From Scolanthus callimorphus (lineage: Eukaryota > Cnidaria > Anthozoa > Actiniaria > Edwardsiidae), in assembly GCA_033964015.1 (NCBI GenBank), contig CM066914.1, positions 21,876,234-21,940,233 of the forward strand: a stretch of DNA of 64,000 nucleotides, read 5' to 3'. Within the stretch, counting starts at the first letter, position 1. Each line of letters begins with the position of its first letter. The translations under genes were made by a program, and so were the position numbers. Positions 34,901-42,194 of the stretch are shown here, one piece after another. The notes beneath the pieces were generated by a model. It was not told the origin of the DNA and did not search any database. It saw only the letters and a program-made list of their open reading frames with translations.

Positions 34901-35544
34901 CAATGTTAAGAAGGGTAAAATAGAGGGATATCAGAAGAAAACTGGATATAAGTTTATGAGTTAAGCTTGCAGGTAATATTTATTTTGCACCTGAAAAATT
35001 ATTATAAAAGCAAAACTCAATAGGGGATAGCTCTATAAGGGATTGAGTCCTCTTATTTACATGGATCAGAGTTGGGAAGGAATATATCTAAGGGTACTGA
35101 ATATACGCTACCTTCATAATATTTCTACTTAATTTCGATCAGAAAATATTTTCAGCTGTGTGAAAGCATAAACTCAAGAACATGGACAACTTCAGGCGTT
35201 CGGTTGTCGTTTTAGAAATTGCCTCTTCGGACATATATTCAGAACTAGTATAGTTTTCTTTCGAGCGGTAAATTACGATCTAAGATTGCAGTCGAGAAGG
35301 AAGAGATCGATTTGCCTTCTGAATTTTATTATAGTAAGCTTACGATCGCTTGACAAGCCGAAGCAATCTTTGGGTATAATAATTATTACAATCGCGCGTC
35401 GTCAGGCACGGACTTTACAATCGGCCTATGTCACCTGCCAAAATGCGGCAAGGATCTTCAAAATCGCAATAAAATACACCTCAAGGTCCGACTCTAACCC
35501 TGTGCCGGGTGAGTTCAGATCTTACCTCGGTCATCGGAATCCAT
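12764..35544 (-). CDS. HDAC4: Class IIa histone deacetylase (HDAC4/5/7/9-like), whole gene span
   Basis: A transcriptional corepressor that shuttles between nucleus and cytoplasm. I joined 22 coding exons by GT-AG boundaries and reading phase, giving about 1112 codons (human HDAC4 has 1084). In order: Q-rich N-terminus (about residues 10-112), acidic linker, MEF2-binding segment [11 protein letters not shown] (about 178-188), 14-3-3 site RKTASEP (S about 236), basic NLS, long Q-rich exon with RQTYSAP (S about 492) and RAVSLP (S about 683), deacetylase domain (about 700-1060) and export signal [12 protein letters not shown]. Zinc and catalytic residues are present (GHH, DWDIHH, GGLD). The tyrosine in LEGGY replaces the histidine found in vertebrate class IIa enzymes. 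One junction (exon 15 to 16) is one base short of frame. The regulation by phosphorylation and 14-3-3 is inferred from the family. Confidence 0.93.
13471..13555 (-). CDS. HDAC4: HDAC exon 21
   Basis: Encodes [20 protein letters not shown], then LEKTINIQ, corresponding to the NANAVRSMEKV region after the deacetylase fold. The donor GTGAGT follows 13471. Confidence 0.9.
14082..14215 (-). CDS. HDAC4: HDAC exon 20 (catalytic Tyr loop)
   Basis: Encodes [20 protein letters not shown], then [20 protein letters not shown]. The tyrosine of EGGY occupies the catalytic position that is tyrosine in active class I and IIb enzymes and histidine in vertebrate class IIa. The donor is GTAAAT. Confidence 0.93.
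14418..14682. mobile_element. Foldback with TTTCTGCAGAAACCCA ends
   Basis: ATTTCTGCAGAAACCCACTT at the left is mirrored by AATAGGTTTCTGTAGAAAT at the right. Inner inverted motifs CATGGGAAGTGTTC and GAACACTTCCCAT are also present. A related foldback lies at about 47322-47430. It sits in the HDAC intron between exons 19 and 20. Confidence 0.5.
14880..15237. repeat. Compound relic of the Mutator-like MITE family
   Basis: Contains the CTGGGGAGCTCTGGGTACGA end (about 15052-15079) and repeated ATGCGCAGAAA and CATTTGAGGA/TCAAATGGATGT segments in both orientations. It is recognisable as rearranged copies of the 1461-1683 family. Confidence 0.5.
15259..15417 (-). CDS. HDAC4: HDAC exon 19
   Basis: Encodes [20 protein letters not shown], then the conserved [15 protein letters not shown] stretch of the deacetylase fold. 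The first base completes the zinc-binding Asp codon of GGLD from exon 18. Confidence 0.93.
16045..16225. mobile_element. Foldback GTCCCCAGGGGGAGGCTG
   Basis: GTCCCCAGGGGGAGGCTG...GAGTCACGTGACC at the left is mirrored by GTCATGTGACTCAGCCTCCC at the right, with further CCCTGGGGAC at 16216. Lies in the HDAC intron between exons 18 and 19, close to exon 18. Confidence 0.5.
16271..16328 (-). CDS. HDAC4: HDAC exon 18
   Basis: A 58-bp exon encoding [19 protein letters not shown]. It runs into Asp across the junction, giving the zinc ligand motif GGLD. The donor is GTATGT and the acceptor TTTTTAG. Confidence 0.92.
16590..16735. mobile_element. MITE with CGTCGCGACGG centre
   Basis: CCCGCCAGTCAAATCATC at the left is mirrored by TTCGACTGGCGG at the right, with GCCTAGTGCAGT and ACTGCACCAGGCG as inner inverted motifs. 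Intronic in HDAC. Confidence 0.65.
16981..17100 (-). CDS. HDAC4: HDAC exon 17
   Basis: Encodes [20 protein letters not shown], then [20 protein letters not shown]. It holds the zinc ligands and catalytic histidine region of the deacetylase domain. Phase 0 at both ends (40 codons). Confidence 0.94.
17289..17566. mobile_element. Harbinger-type MITE, TTA TSD
   Basis: Ends GGGCTGGGTTACACACGAGC and its inverse (CGCGTGTAAAGCAGCCC). The 3-bp repeat TTA flanks both sides (17286-17288, 17567-17569), as in PIF/Harbinger insertion. The interior is full of GCGCAAGC-like repeats. Intronic in HDAC. Confidence 0.7.
17937..18023 (-). CDS. HDAC4: HDAC exon 16
   Basis: Encodes [20 protein letters not shown], then IERVLIVDW, and joins exon 17 as DW-DIHHGNG. 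Downstream phase is perfect, but the upstream junction lacks one base (see findings). The acceptor region contains a run of five C beside AAA on the plus strand. Confidence 0.9.
18122..18177 (-). CDS. HDAC4: HDAC exon 15 (GHH motif)
   Basis: Encodes [19 protein letters not shown], the HDAC active-site GHH motif. The donor GTGAGT leaves two bases (AT) of the Met codon. Exon 16 then needs one more base than is present to give M-G-F/V-C-Y-F. Confidence 0.92.
18345..18398 (-). CDS. HDAC4: HDAC exon 14
   Basis: 54 bp encoding [18 protein letters not shown], exactly 18 codons, phase 0. It matches the [13 protein letters not shown] segment of human HDAC4. Confidence 0.93.
18502..18555 (-). CDS. HDAC4: HDAC exon 13
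   Basis: 54 bp encoding [18 protein letters not shown], 18 codons, phase 0. It matches VDSDTIWNEVHSAGAARL of human HDAC4. Confidence 0.93.
18640..18966. mobile_element. MITE with tandemly duplicated right arm
   Basis: CCCCATTCACACCGG (18640) is mirrored by GGCGTGAATGGGG (ending 18863). The right-hand ~98 bp (GCTGGTAACAGTTTATCACG to GGGGCTTTA) is repeated in tandem up to 18966. Intronic in HDAC. Confidence 0.65.
18998..19047 (-). CDS. HDAC4: HDAC exon 12
   Basis: Encodes [17 protein letters not shown], corresponding to the FVRLPCGGVG segment, which carries a Cys of the class IIa-specific structural zinc site. The donor is GTGAGT. Confidence 0.9.
19140..19945. mobile_element. CGTCGCGA-centre MITE split by a TTAA element
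   Basis: The left half (TTTCGCCTAGTGCAG) ends at 19192 and the right half (TGGCTTTCCGTCGCGA...GTTTGACTGGTGGGACAG) resumes near 19830. Together they rebuild the family seen at 45285-45475. The interruption is the element 19197-19825. Confidence 0.65.
19197..19825. mobile_element. TTAA-flanked element, 629 bp
   Basis: Termini AGCGGACTGTCACGGTACGC and the inverse ending GTGACAGTCCCGCT, each bounded by TTAA (19193-19196, 19826-19829). It is a piggyBac/Kolobok-like insertion in an older MITE. An 80-codon minus-strand ORF inside has no recognised motif. Confidence 0.7.
20375..20433 (-). CDS. HDAC4: HDAC exon 11
   Basis: Encodes [19 protein letters not shown]. The start continues VHS-E-Q-H-T from exon 10 and matches HSEAHTLLYG of HDAC4. 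The donor is GTAAGA. Confidence 0.9.
20918..20967 (-). CDS. HDAC4: HDAC exon 10
   Basis: Encodes [17 protein letters not shown], matching RGRKATLEELQTVHS of the family. Acceptor TTTCAG, donor GTAAGA. Confidence 0.9.
21446..21602. mobile_element. GGCGGATCCAGGAATT MITE, copy 1
   Basis: GGGCGGATTCAGGGGGC at the left is mirrored by AATTCCTGGATCCGCCC at the right, with the internal core ATACATTTACTGTATTTGC. Copies are at 28835-28998 and 41288-41452. Confidence 0.65.
21780..21943 (-). CDS. HDAC4: HDAC exon 9 (start of deacetylase domain)
   Basis: Encodes [19 protein letters not shown], then [20 protein letters not shown]. The Cys and His residues are the class IIa structural zinc ligands. Very close to human HDAC4. 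Confidence 0.94.
22306..22571. mobile_element. MITE GGCCATTCCATTTT, CGTAG TSD
   Basis: Ends GGCCATTCCATTTTTTAG and its inverse AAAATGGAATGGCC. The 5-mer CGTAG flanks both sides (22301-22305, 22572-22576). The interior has a 20-bp poly-C run and tandem TTCCGAGGGGGTGCAAT units. Intronic in HDAC. Confidence 0.7.
22681..23827 (-). CDS. HDAC4: HDAC exon 8 (long Q-rich regulatory exon)
   Basis: A 1147-bp exon from [10 protein letters not shown] to [14 protein letters not shown]. It contains 14-3-3-type sites RQTYSAP and RAVSLP, and a Q-rich coiled region with an uninterrupted run of about 17 Gln (22915-22965) encoded mainly by CAA/CAG. I set the acceptor at AACCAG before 23827 because it alone gives the phase 0 needed by exon 7. 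A MITE begins 12 bp upstream. Confidence 0.9.
23839..24150. mobile_element. MITE abutting HDAC exon 8
   Basis: Left terminus TGGCTGATAGCATTTTTAAA and the inverse right terminus (TTTAAAAATGCAATCAGCCA) form an imperfect TIR of about 45 bp that includes CCGCACCGG. The interior has repeated GGAATTTCCA units. No clear target duplication. The left end lies 12 bp from the HDAC exon 8 acceptor. Confidence 0.75.
24375..24457 (-). CDS. HDAC4: HDAC exon 7
   Basis: Encodes [20 protein letters not shown], then SASPHRE. It resembles the ACSSAPGSGPSSP linker of HDAC4. Acceptor TTTCAG, donor GTAATT. Confidence 0.8.
24605..24995. mobile_element. Long GATTTC(A/G)TATGACTG element
   Basis: GGATTTCGTATGACTGTGAA at the left and CAGACATATGAAATCCGCTC at the right belong to the TA-flanked family. 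The interior has many CGCGGCACGGTCG units. The left end is eroded. Confidence 0.55.
25064..25192 (-). CDS. HDAC4: HDAC exon 6 (NLS)
   Basis: Encodes [19 protein letters not shown], then a basic stretch [10 protein letters not shown]. This is the family's nuclear localisation region. The Ser of ASEPNL is the first 14-3-3 phosphosite, split over the exon 5-6 junction. Confidence 0.92.
25311..25399 (-). CDS. HDAC4: HDAC exon 5
   Basis: Encodes [20 protein letters not shown], then TSHFPLRKT, matching DDFPLRKT of HDAC4 just before the 14-3-3 site. Donor GTAAGG. Confidence 0.9.
25516..25799. mobile_element. hAT-like element with CCAGGA subterminal repeats
   Basis: Ends CAGGGTTTGCACT and CGAACCCTG are inverted, flanked by TCTTTG on both sides. 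Many TCCAGGA units occur near both ends. It lies in the HDAC intron between exons 4 and 5. Related fragments occur at about 47620-47880. Confidence 0.65.
26143..27401. mobile_element. hAT-like element with CGCATAATTT subterminal repeats
   Basis: Perfect inverted ends CAGGGCCCGTGGTTTGATG and CATCAAACCACGGGCCCTG. TCAATT is duplicated at 26137-26142 and 27402-27407. Both ends carry repeated CGCATAAT motifs, as transposase-binding subterminal repeats do. At 1259 bp and without a long ORF it is non-autonomous. Intronic in HDAC. Confidence 0.8.
27539..27641 (-). CDS. HDAC4: HDAC exon 4 (MEF2-binding segment)
   Basis: Encodes [20 protein letters not shown], then [13 protein letters not shown]. KLQxFVLNK is the class IIa signature helix that contacts MEF2 transcription factors. 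Donor GTAAGT. Confidence 0.92.
28160..28612. mobile_element. TCCCAGGAGAA repeat family, inverted pair
   Basis: About 28160-28370 and 28470-28612 are inverted relatives (ACCGGTGTAATAACC-type inner ends, GACGTCAACC-type outer ends). They share ATACAGTAAATGTATGGCAG and TCCCAGGAGAA. Other pieces lie at 29700-29800 and 33120-33295. The pair lies in the intron next to HDAC exon 3. Confidence 0.55.
28647..28821 (-). CDS. HDAC4: HDAC exon 3 (acidic linker)
   Basis: Encodes [19 protein letters not shown], then a Ser/Gln-rich tail ending SQSQPATQE. Acceptor TTTTAG and donor GTAAGT give phases matching exons 2 and 4. Low complexity, so placement rests mainly on splice sites and phase. Confidence 0.8.
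28835..28998. mobile_element. GGCGGATCCAGGAATT MITE, copy 2
   Basis: AGGGGCAGACTTAGGGGG at the left and GGAATTCCTGGATCCGCCCC at the right. Shares the ATACATTTACTGTATTTGC core with 21446-21602. It starts 14 bp upstream (minus-strand sense) of the HDAC exon 3 acceptor. Confidence 0.6.
29205..29521 (-). CDS. HDAC4: HDAC exon 2 (Q-rich N-terminal helix)
   Basis: Encodes [19 protein letters not shown], then a Gln/His-rich segment like the HDAC4 tetramerising glutamine-rich domain. The acceptor TTTGCAG precedes 29521. An in-frame ATG at 29517-29519 could be the start if exon 1 is untranslated in some transcripts. Confidence 0.88.
31700..31862. mobile_element. Foldback GTTCCAGAAAATATCC, copy 1
   Basis: TGTGGTTCCAGAAAATATCC at the left and GGATATTTTCTGGAACCACA at the right form a perfect terminal inverted repeat. 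Inner GGAAATTCCAGAGGGG motifs are also inverted. Confidence 0.75.
32127..32242. mobile_element. Foldback GTTCCAGAAAATATCC, copy 2
   Basis: Same perfect ends as 31700-31862 with a shorter interior. A single end also occurs at 42731-42765. Confidence 0.75.
35526..35544 (-). CDS. HDAC4: HDAC exon 1 (predicted first coding exon)
   Basis: A 19-nt coding stub, ATG-GAT-TCC-GAT-GAC-CGA-G, ends at a strong donor (GAG|GTAAGA). Its single leftover base fits the two leading bases of exon 2 exactly, giving MDSDDRE-MDGHF. The start has G at -3 and +4. Inferred from splice signals and phase, without homology. Confidence 0.55.
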
Positions 35545-38089
35545 AACCGGTTAGTTTGCATCCCTCGCTGGAAACTTTCGCGCTCGTTCTTCGATGGATG
35601 GAAAACTTCGACGTTCTACGAGGCTTATCGCACTGAAAACTGCATATTTTACTCTAGCAACAAGAGAAATAGCATTCGCATTAGTCGATGATAAGTAGAA
35701 AGCGAATAACTGAGCGAGAATAAGGCTAGGTTTTTAGGAAATAGGGGTTGGCAATTACGGCCAAATGCAGTCTACCCTTCCGAGAAGGCTGAATTTGAGC
35801 TTTGTTGACATCGCGAAAATGTCAATTAAACAGGCCGAAATAAGAAGGGGACCTCTCTGCTGTGATAACGAACAAATAGTCTGTATTTCCAAGGGAAAGT
35901 TTACCTGTACTATGCTCAGGGCAATGAAAAATTCCCAATAAAGATTACTCCTCAAATACACATTGCTTGATAAACCAGCATCTCTCCCCTGCACTACAAC
36001 ACAGATCGGAAGGAAAGGATAACCCACGTGACCGGCCTCGACCAATCAGAGCAGCTAACAGGCAAAACCTACGCTGAGGCCGTGGAAGATCGGGAGCGAA
36101 AAGAAGGCTATTTTTAGACTGCTTGTTGAAACGGCACGGAGTGACTATAATGGGGCGTTATACATTGTACAAAAACCGCTCAAAAATAACCACAAAACAT
36201 ACATAATACTGTCTAGAATGAACTAGAGAGCTAATATAACTAACAGTTCGGGTAGAAGTCAATAAGAGCCGGTTTTCTATCCGTTTTCATCTAGTATGTA
36301 TAAATCCATTTTGGGAAAGCAATTTCATGACGTCAGATTTACGTCAATTGGTTTATGACGTATGCCGGCTTGCAGGGAATTATACCATATACATGTGTAT
36401 GTTCACTGTACATCGTTTATAACGACAGAAAGTTTGTTCCAGTATAGTCAAACTAAAAGAGCAGAACTGATTGAAAAGTGTAGTCAAAGGATTAGTTTTG
36501 TTAATAGCAAATTCAAATATAAAGAAACATGTAACCCAATTCTTTTGACAAATGGGCAATAATCATATTGTACATTTTCTTTTCTTGATTTATGTATTGT
36601 TTGGTTTGAATGTTGTCTTGGATTTTGTTTTTAGCCCGCTTTGCGTCGGAAAAGTGAAACGTGACACTGAAATTAATTATCGGGGAAAATATCGACCTCA
36701 ACTGCCAAAACAAAATTTTATGCCGTGAGAACTATCGGAAACGTTTCTGGTGCAACAAAAACAATAGCACTGATTTTCAAAACAAAACGAGGAGCACTTT
36801 GTTTTTTTTTCTTCGCTCGATGTTTTTCTCACATTGACACGAGTGATATTTTAACCGTTCTTTTCGACTTCTAAGCGCATCTCCGCCAAAAATCCGCGGC
36901 ACTCTTTTTTTTTACGTTTTCATTCGACAGCGTACCAGCTACTCTGAGGCCTGATCTTTAAATTCGGGCAAACATTTTTACAGGTCTGTCGTCTAAAATT
37001 ATCAAATATATTCTAAGTTATTCACACCTTTTTTTTTTTTTTTTTTTCAAAGTAAAGTCCTTGATTTGTTTCGCGCATGGCTACCCGTCGTGTGCGGAAC
37101 AGAAGCTATCGGGTGGGAGTGGAATAGGAGGCTTAGCAAAATAATGTTTTGGAGTAGAAATTCCCACGAAATTGCATCACGCGTAGGTTAGCTAGCACAA
37201 CTTGTGATGTTGTTCCATAGTATTCAGCTGTCGTTGATTTTACACTGCCAGGGAAAAGATGCTATGCAGGCAGACTACAGCCTAGTCCCTCAGAACAACG
37301 GTACTCGATAGGTATCCAGTGATGGTGAATTAGGTGAGACACTACAATACAACCCCCTGATCCAGTTGTTATTTTCTCGAAGCACAAATAAGGGATACTC
37401 GATTTTATTGCAGAAATGTCTTGTTCTCTTCACATAGAACACAATGCCCTAGAATGTTCACCATGATGCATCAATCATTTCACGAGATATCGGCAGTTGA
37501 AAATCCGATTTGTAGGACTAATTGCGGACTAATTGAAAGAGGTGATGTGGGTCTCGGGTACCCACCCCCCTTATTACTTATAGAGTACCGTTGTTTTGAC
37601 CCTAATTCTTAGGCACTGATTGCGCATACCAACCATGCCATGATTCCTTGTATTTTAAAATAAAGTAAGAAACTGTTTACTCCCGTTGACAACTTGCTCT
37701 TTGAGACAGAAATTTGTTAAAACGAATTGAAATTGTCCATATATGAACAAAACTAGAGCCGCTTCAAACTCAGCTGGATATAATGCGATTTCATTTGTAT
37801 TGATTCGCCTTGGTTTTGTCAAGTTTTAGATGTTCTACTATTACGCTATAATACAAGTAAATTCGTTATACTTAAAGTTGAACTTATTCCCTAACATAAG
37901 TTTTTTTAATACTTTTTTCAAATAGCCTGAAGAAAAGAATTTTTCCAAGTGCGTGTGACCTCCCGTCAATCATTGCGATTTCACCACAGGATACCCAAGG
38001 CTGAACCTACAATGCTATGTACGACACAGCCAGTGCAGCATGCACGAGTTGATGTTAAATAAAGTAGTGCGACTTTTCTGGATAAAATA
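35545..38089. other. HDAC-LYR divergent intergenic region
   Basis: Separates the minus-strand HDAC start from the plus-strand LYR gene, so it should hold both promoters. A CACGTG E-box (36013 region) and a CCAAT box (36043 region) lie about 500 bp upstream of the predicted HDAC ATG. Their use as promoter elements is inference. A poly-T run lies at 37029-37047. Confidence 0.35.
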
Positions 38090-38266
38090 ATGAAAATCCC
38101 TTCTCCAGAATGGACTAGAATGGTTGTTTCCTTATACAGAAGTCTTCTTAGAGAAGGGAGAACCCTCAGATACACCGAGCAAGGATATTATCGAAGGGAA
38201 ATCAGGAAGGAATTCGAGAGACAAAGAGACGAAGTTGATGTCAGCAGAATCAAAGATCAATACGAG
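38090..38266 (+). CDS. LYR microprotein exon 1
   Basis: 59 codons, from MKIPSPEWTRMVVSLYR to RDEVDVSRIKDQYE, ending at the donor GAG|GTAAGA in phase 0. A second Met at codon 11 is possible, but the first gives a length before LYR close to the human protein. Confidence 0.88.
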
Positions 38267-40609
38267 GTAAGATAAGTTTGTACATATAAAATGCTGGCTC
38301 TCGAGTTTGGGTATTTTCTTACCTTATTCGTCAGTTAAATCTTAGATGGCATTAAATGTATATGGCTAAACCTAGCGAGCGAGGATTGAATCTTTTAGTG
38401 CAATTTGCTATGGAAAACGTGCCCATAAATATAGCACTCTATTGACAGCTTGTAAGGAATATGAAATCAATCTACCAAGACGTGCTTCCCTACCCGATGT
38501 TATGCCAGCACTTCCTCTTTATGTAAGAAAAAGAAAGTGACAGGCAAAATTCTAGAGAACGTATATAAAATATCGTTATTGAGCGCTCTAAGCAATATTG
38601 CTTGATTGACTTCTGCTTACAGGAAGCGAGTACCCTGCTAGCAGAGGTCTCTTTTCCATTGTTTTTGCTGAGCTGACAAAGGAAAAGAGGCGTCTGCTAG
38701 CAGGGTAGGAAGTAAGCTGTAATGGTTATAGTATGATTGTTACATTATAAACTGAACAGGTTATCGATCAAAATAACTATAAGGCCTACAGCAAATGCCG
38801 AACTTCAGTTGCTATTCTTCTGTCAAACCTTTCCTTTTCCAAAGGATGGTGCTTCATTATCCTTTATAAATCAATAAATTTCTATTGTTTTGTATTGGAA
38901 CGGCGCAACTCTGGCACAGTGGGCCTAGGTCTCTGCATCCCTGGGAAGAGAATGAATAAAGAAAGTATGCAATGCATGTCCTGGACAATGATCATCAAAA
39001 TCATTGTCCAGGACAAAATCCTAAAGTTTGGTGTAATGCTCGTAGGAGGTGGAAACGTTGCTGAGTTTATGTTGTAAGCCATACATTTGTTTTATAAATG
39101 GTTTCATTAACTCATGGGCAATCTTGTTAATATGGAAAACTTTCAGCTTCTGGTCCAGAATTTACTTAAAACAGGTTATTTTACAACTTCTAGCAACGTT
39201 TTGCCAAAAATACTGTTACTCGATGATTTCTATCCTAATTTGTAGATTTGTGGTCCACATTTCAAAATATCACAAAAGGCAGAGGACTGGGTTCGCGCCG
39301 CCGAAATAAGCGTTCAAAAATGGAAAAATTCTATAGAATCTATATAGGCTGTGATTGACATCACCATTTTAGGTGTGAAAAATATGTCTATCTGTAAAAA
39401 CTAAATTTTTTTTTCTCAGCTTCCTCTGGAATTTTTTTACCAGCGTGATAATACACGAACACTACCATAAAGACCTTTGAAATGAGACTAAATTCAAAGC
39501 AACAACTTTTTTTATTTCGAGTAACAAGATTTTTTGCCGCTTTCTGGCAAAATTGCTCAAAGTTCTAAAAAAATCTGTCTTAAAACAACAATGATTTTAA
39601 ATAAGCATTTAAAATTCAGAACACAAATTAGATATTTTAGGCTATTTTAAGATATTTTAGGCTGTGGCAGCTTATGATACCTATGTAGTACTCAGCTATT
39701 ATAGCGGAGCTACAGCATGGGCCAAAGACCTGCGCAAGCGGAGCACCATACCTAAGGGAAAAACGTATACCATCGAATTGATTTTCAAAGGTCATGGGTA
39801 ATTAGATTCATTTTTTCATTTCACTGATAGCGCCATGTCCAACTGTTTAGTGCGTTGTAAAGCCATTACCCCATAGATAATTGTGTCAAAGTTTGGTTGC
39901 CATAGGTTGTTCCTTTCGCAAGATATAATGTTTTTCTTTTTTCTGTATAAAAACCTATAGTGTCCGGTCTCCGTCCGTGGATACATGGGATCCCTGTGGT
40001 ACACAAAGAAAAAATATTTCTCCCCAAGGGAACATGCTAAGACAACCATACTTGGGATATTTAGTCTATGCTACAAGGGGGTGTTGTAACACGGTCACAT
40101 GAGGTGACATCATCAATGACATCAATGATTGAGAAATTCATTTCTCGTGAAGGGAAGACTCTAAAACAACCAAACTTGGGTAGTGTTGTCTAGGTCACTA
40201 GAGGAGCGAAGAAAAGGGGTCATGTGATGTGACGTCATTGATGACGTCATCTATACTTCAAAAATTAATATCTCGTAAAGGAAAGACCCTTAGTTAACCA
40301 AACTTGGATAAAATTGTCTAGGTCACCAAGGAGCGAATAAAGTGGTCACGTAATGTGACATCATCAATGACATAATTTATGCTTGAAAAATCAATACCTC
40401 GTGAAGGAAAGACTCTAAAACAACCAAACCTGGGGAGTGTTGTCTCTAGGTCACCAGACAAGCAAAATGAAGTTGTCATGTGATGTGACGTCTATGCTTG
40501 AAAAATTAATATCTCGTAAATTAATATCTCGTGGCTGGGGCATCGACTAACCCGAACGGCATAGTCCTCCATTAAAAAAAGCCCTAGGCGGGTTTTGGAA
40601 AGTTCTATT

Positions 40610-40647
<38 letters not shown>

Positions 40648-42194
40648 GGGGGTGGGGGGGGGGGGGGGGGTACTCCCATATTTTTTGGTCGGGCATGATC
40701 GTCGTATCTTTTAGGGGTTAAAATCACGATGGTTTGGTCTCTTTTAGGGGTGATCGTGATCTTCAATAAATTTTAGGGAGATTGGTATCTTTTAGGGCCA
40801 AAACTATGTCCAAATTGTTTTTTTCTTATGATGGTGCTTCTAAAAACGTTGTAAGAAAGAAAGATTATTCGATTCGAGAAGACGATAAATTAGAAACAAA
40901 CACGGAAATTTCTTGATGGGTATCTTTCACCTGTTACCTGTGTCCTTCTCGCCTACTTGATGACCTCATCTTTTAGGGTAATATTTTTTTGAGCCACGCC
41001 ATGGCCCTCCATGTTTGGTATCTTTTAGGGGTGAAACTGAAAATTTCCGACGATCCTCCCCGACAAAAAATATTGGAGTCCCCTCCCCCCCAGGGTTCTA
41101 TTTAGCTCTGGTGCATTTTCAGCCATTTGGTATTTACCAATAGATAGCCCCTTCTAAGGTCGATCTTTGAGAAGTACTTATTCTTGCAACTGGCTACTTG
41201 ATAAACACTTCCTCACAACTGTAAAGGTTCACTGTAAAGACTGTTTAAATTCAACCTTCTGTAATCACTACACATGCCTATTAAAGCAGCAGCGTAGCCA
41301 GGAATTTCTGAAGGGGGGGGGGGGGGGGGGGGATAGTGAAAACATGGGACAAAAATGTTCAAATTTCCTCCAGCAAATACAGTAAATGTATTGCCCCGAT
41401 CATCCCCCCCCCCCCCCCCCCCCCCCCCCCGTCCCGTCCCCTGGCTATGCCCCTGTAGATTCATCCTTCTTCTACGTGATTACCAATGGGGATGAGTAGT
41501 CGGGACTGGGAGCGTTCAATTATGCACCTGCCACTGGAAACCCCCTATAAAGCAAACCAAAACTGTGATAATGCCCCACATATGAGGGTCATATTTTCTT
41601 TCAAAAGCCCTACCAAATGTGACCAAATTCCCCCACAACCACCCTCAAGGGTAAAAGAAAAGTACTTAAGGGTGTACATCCCTATATTTGGAGCAGGTGT
41701 GCTGGTCGGGAACTTTCGATTTTTCCCCCTAAAAGGTACCAAAAGAGCTTGTGGCTTAGTTGATTTTGACCCCTAAAAGGTACCAAGAAGTGTGATATTG
41801 ATAAAACCAGTGTTGCTTGATTTGCTAGAATGGACCCCTAAGAGGTACCTATCTGGAAAAAAAGTTTTCGAATTTCACCCCCTAAAAGGTACCAGAGGCC
41901 TGATTTATACCATTAAAGGTACGACAAGCACACCCATCCCAAAAATAAGGGATCCCCCTCCCTTTCCTGGAAAATACACCTGACCCAAAGATTACGCGAT
42001 TGGGTTTGTGGAATATGTCAACCATGTGGAGGGTGTTTTTTTTTGTGAATCTGCGAAAATTTGTGTAAAAGTAGCTGACAAGATTTAGTCTCCAATGGCA
42101 CATAATGTGTATTTCTAACTTTTTGTTGTGTTTTGCGTTCCATTTTCAGAAAGGCCTATACTTCTTAAAGACGAAACTTGGAGGACTTCAATAG
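38090..42194 (+). CDS. LYR-motif mitochondrial microprotein (MIEF1-microprotein type), gene span
   Basis: Two exons (38090-38266, 42150-42194) encode 73 residues. The N-terminal part carries SLYRSLLREGRTLRYTEQ with the LYR tripeptide. Charged helices follow, and exon 2 adds KGLYFLKTKLGGLQ and a stop. The whole aligns with the 70-residue human microprotein encoded upstream of MIEF1, which binds MALSU1 and mitochondrial acyl carrier protein on the assembling mitoribosomal large subunit. The matrix location and role here are inferred from that similarity. An in-frame TAA at 38060-38062 supports the chosen ATG. No MIEF1-like ORF follows, so here it looks like a stand-alone gene. Confidence 0.88.
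38634..38710. mobile_element. Tiny hairpin MITE
   Basis: CCTGCTAGCAGAGGTCTC at the left and GAGGCGTCTGCTAGCAGGG at the right form a near-perfect hairpin of under 80 bp. Same family as 10231-10303. Confidence 0.6.
39690..40548. repeat. CRE-rich satellite element, copy A
   Basis: About 3.5 tandem units of roughly 125 bp (40085-40545), each with GTGACGTCA-type motifs and CTCGTGAAGGGAAGACTCTA. They are preceded by a 5' part with AGCGGAGCT and GCGCAAGCGGAGCACCATA. The same parts occur inverted at 48143-49140. It lies in the LYR intron. Confidence 0.7.
40611..41093. mobile_element. Poly-G-ended repeat (TCTTTTAGGGG family)
   Basis: Starts with about 60 nearly uninterrupted G and continues GTACTCCCATATTTTTTGG. 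It ends with the inverse (AAAATATTGGAGTCCCCTCC). The interior repeats TATCTTTTAGGGG. A second copy begins at 63716 and runs off the window. Confidence 0.65.
41288..41452. mobile_element. GGCGGATCCAGGAATT MITE, copy 3
   Basis: GCGTAGCCAGGAATTTCTGA at the left and CCTGGCTATGCCCC at the right. G and C runs lie at 41314-41332 and 41403-41430, with the ACAGTAAATGTAT core between. Confidence 0.6.
42150..42194 (+). CDS. LYR microprotein exon 2
   Basis: After the acceptor CATTTTCAG, 14 codons KGLYFLKTKLGGLQ and TAG. Compare KGLVFLNGKLGRII at the human C-terminus. Found only by joining across a 3.9-kb intron. Confidence 0.88.
   Translation, partial: KGLYFLKTKLGGLQ

Larger units (their letters stand above)
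29522..35525 (-). other. HDAC intron 1 (predicted), 6 kb
   Basis: AT-rich, no supported exon. Contains two GTTCCAGAAAATATCC foldbacks (31700-31862, 32127-32242) and pieces of the TCCCAGGAGAA family (29700-29800, 33120-33295). Otherwise featureless to the eye. Confidence 0.45.
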
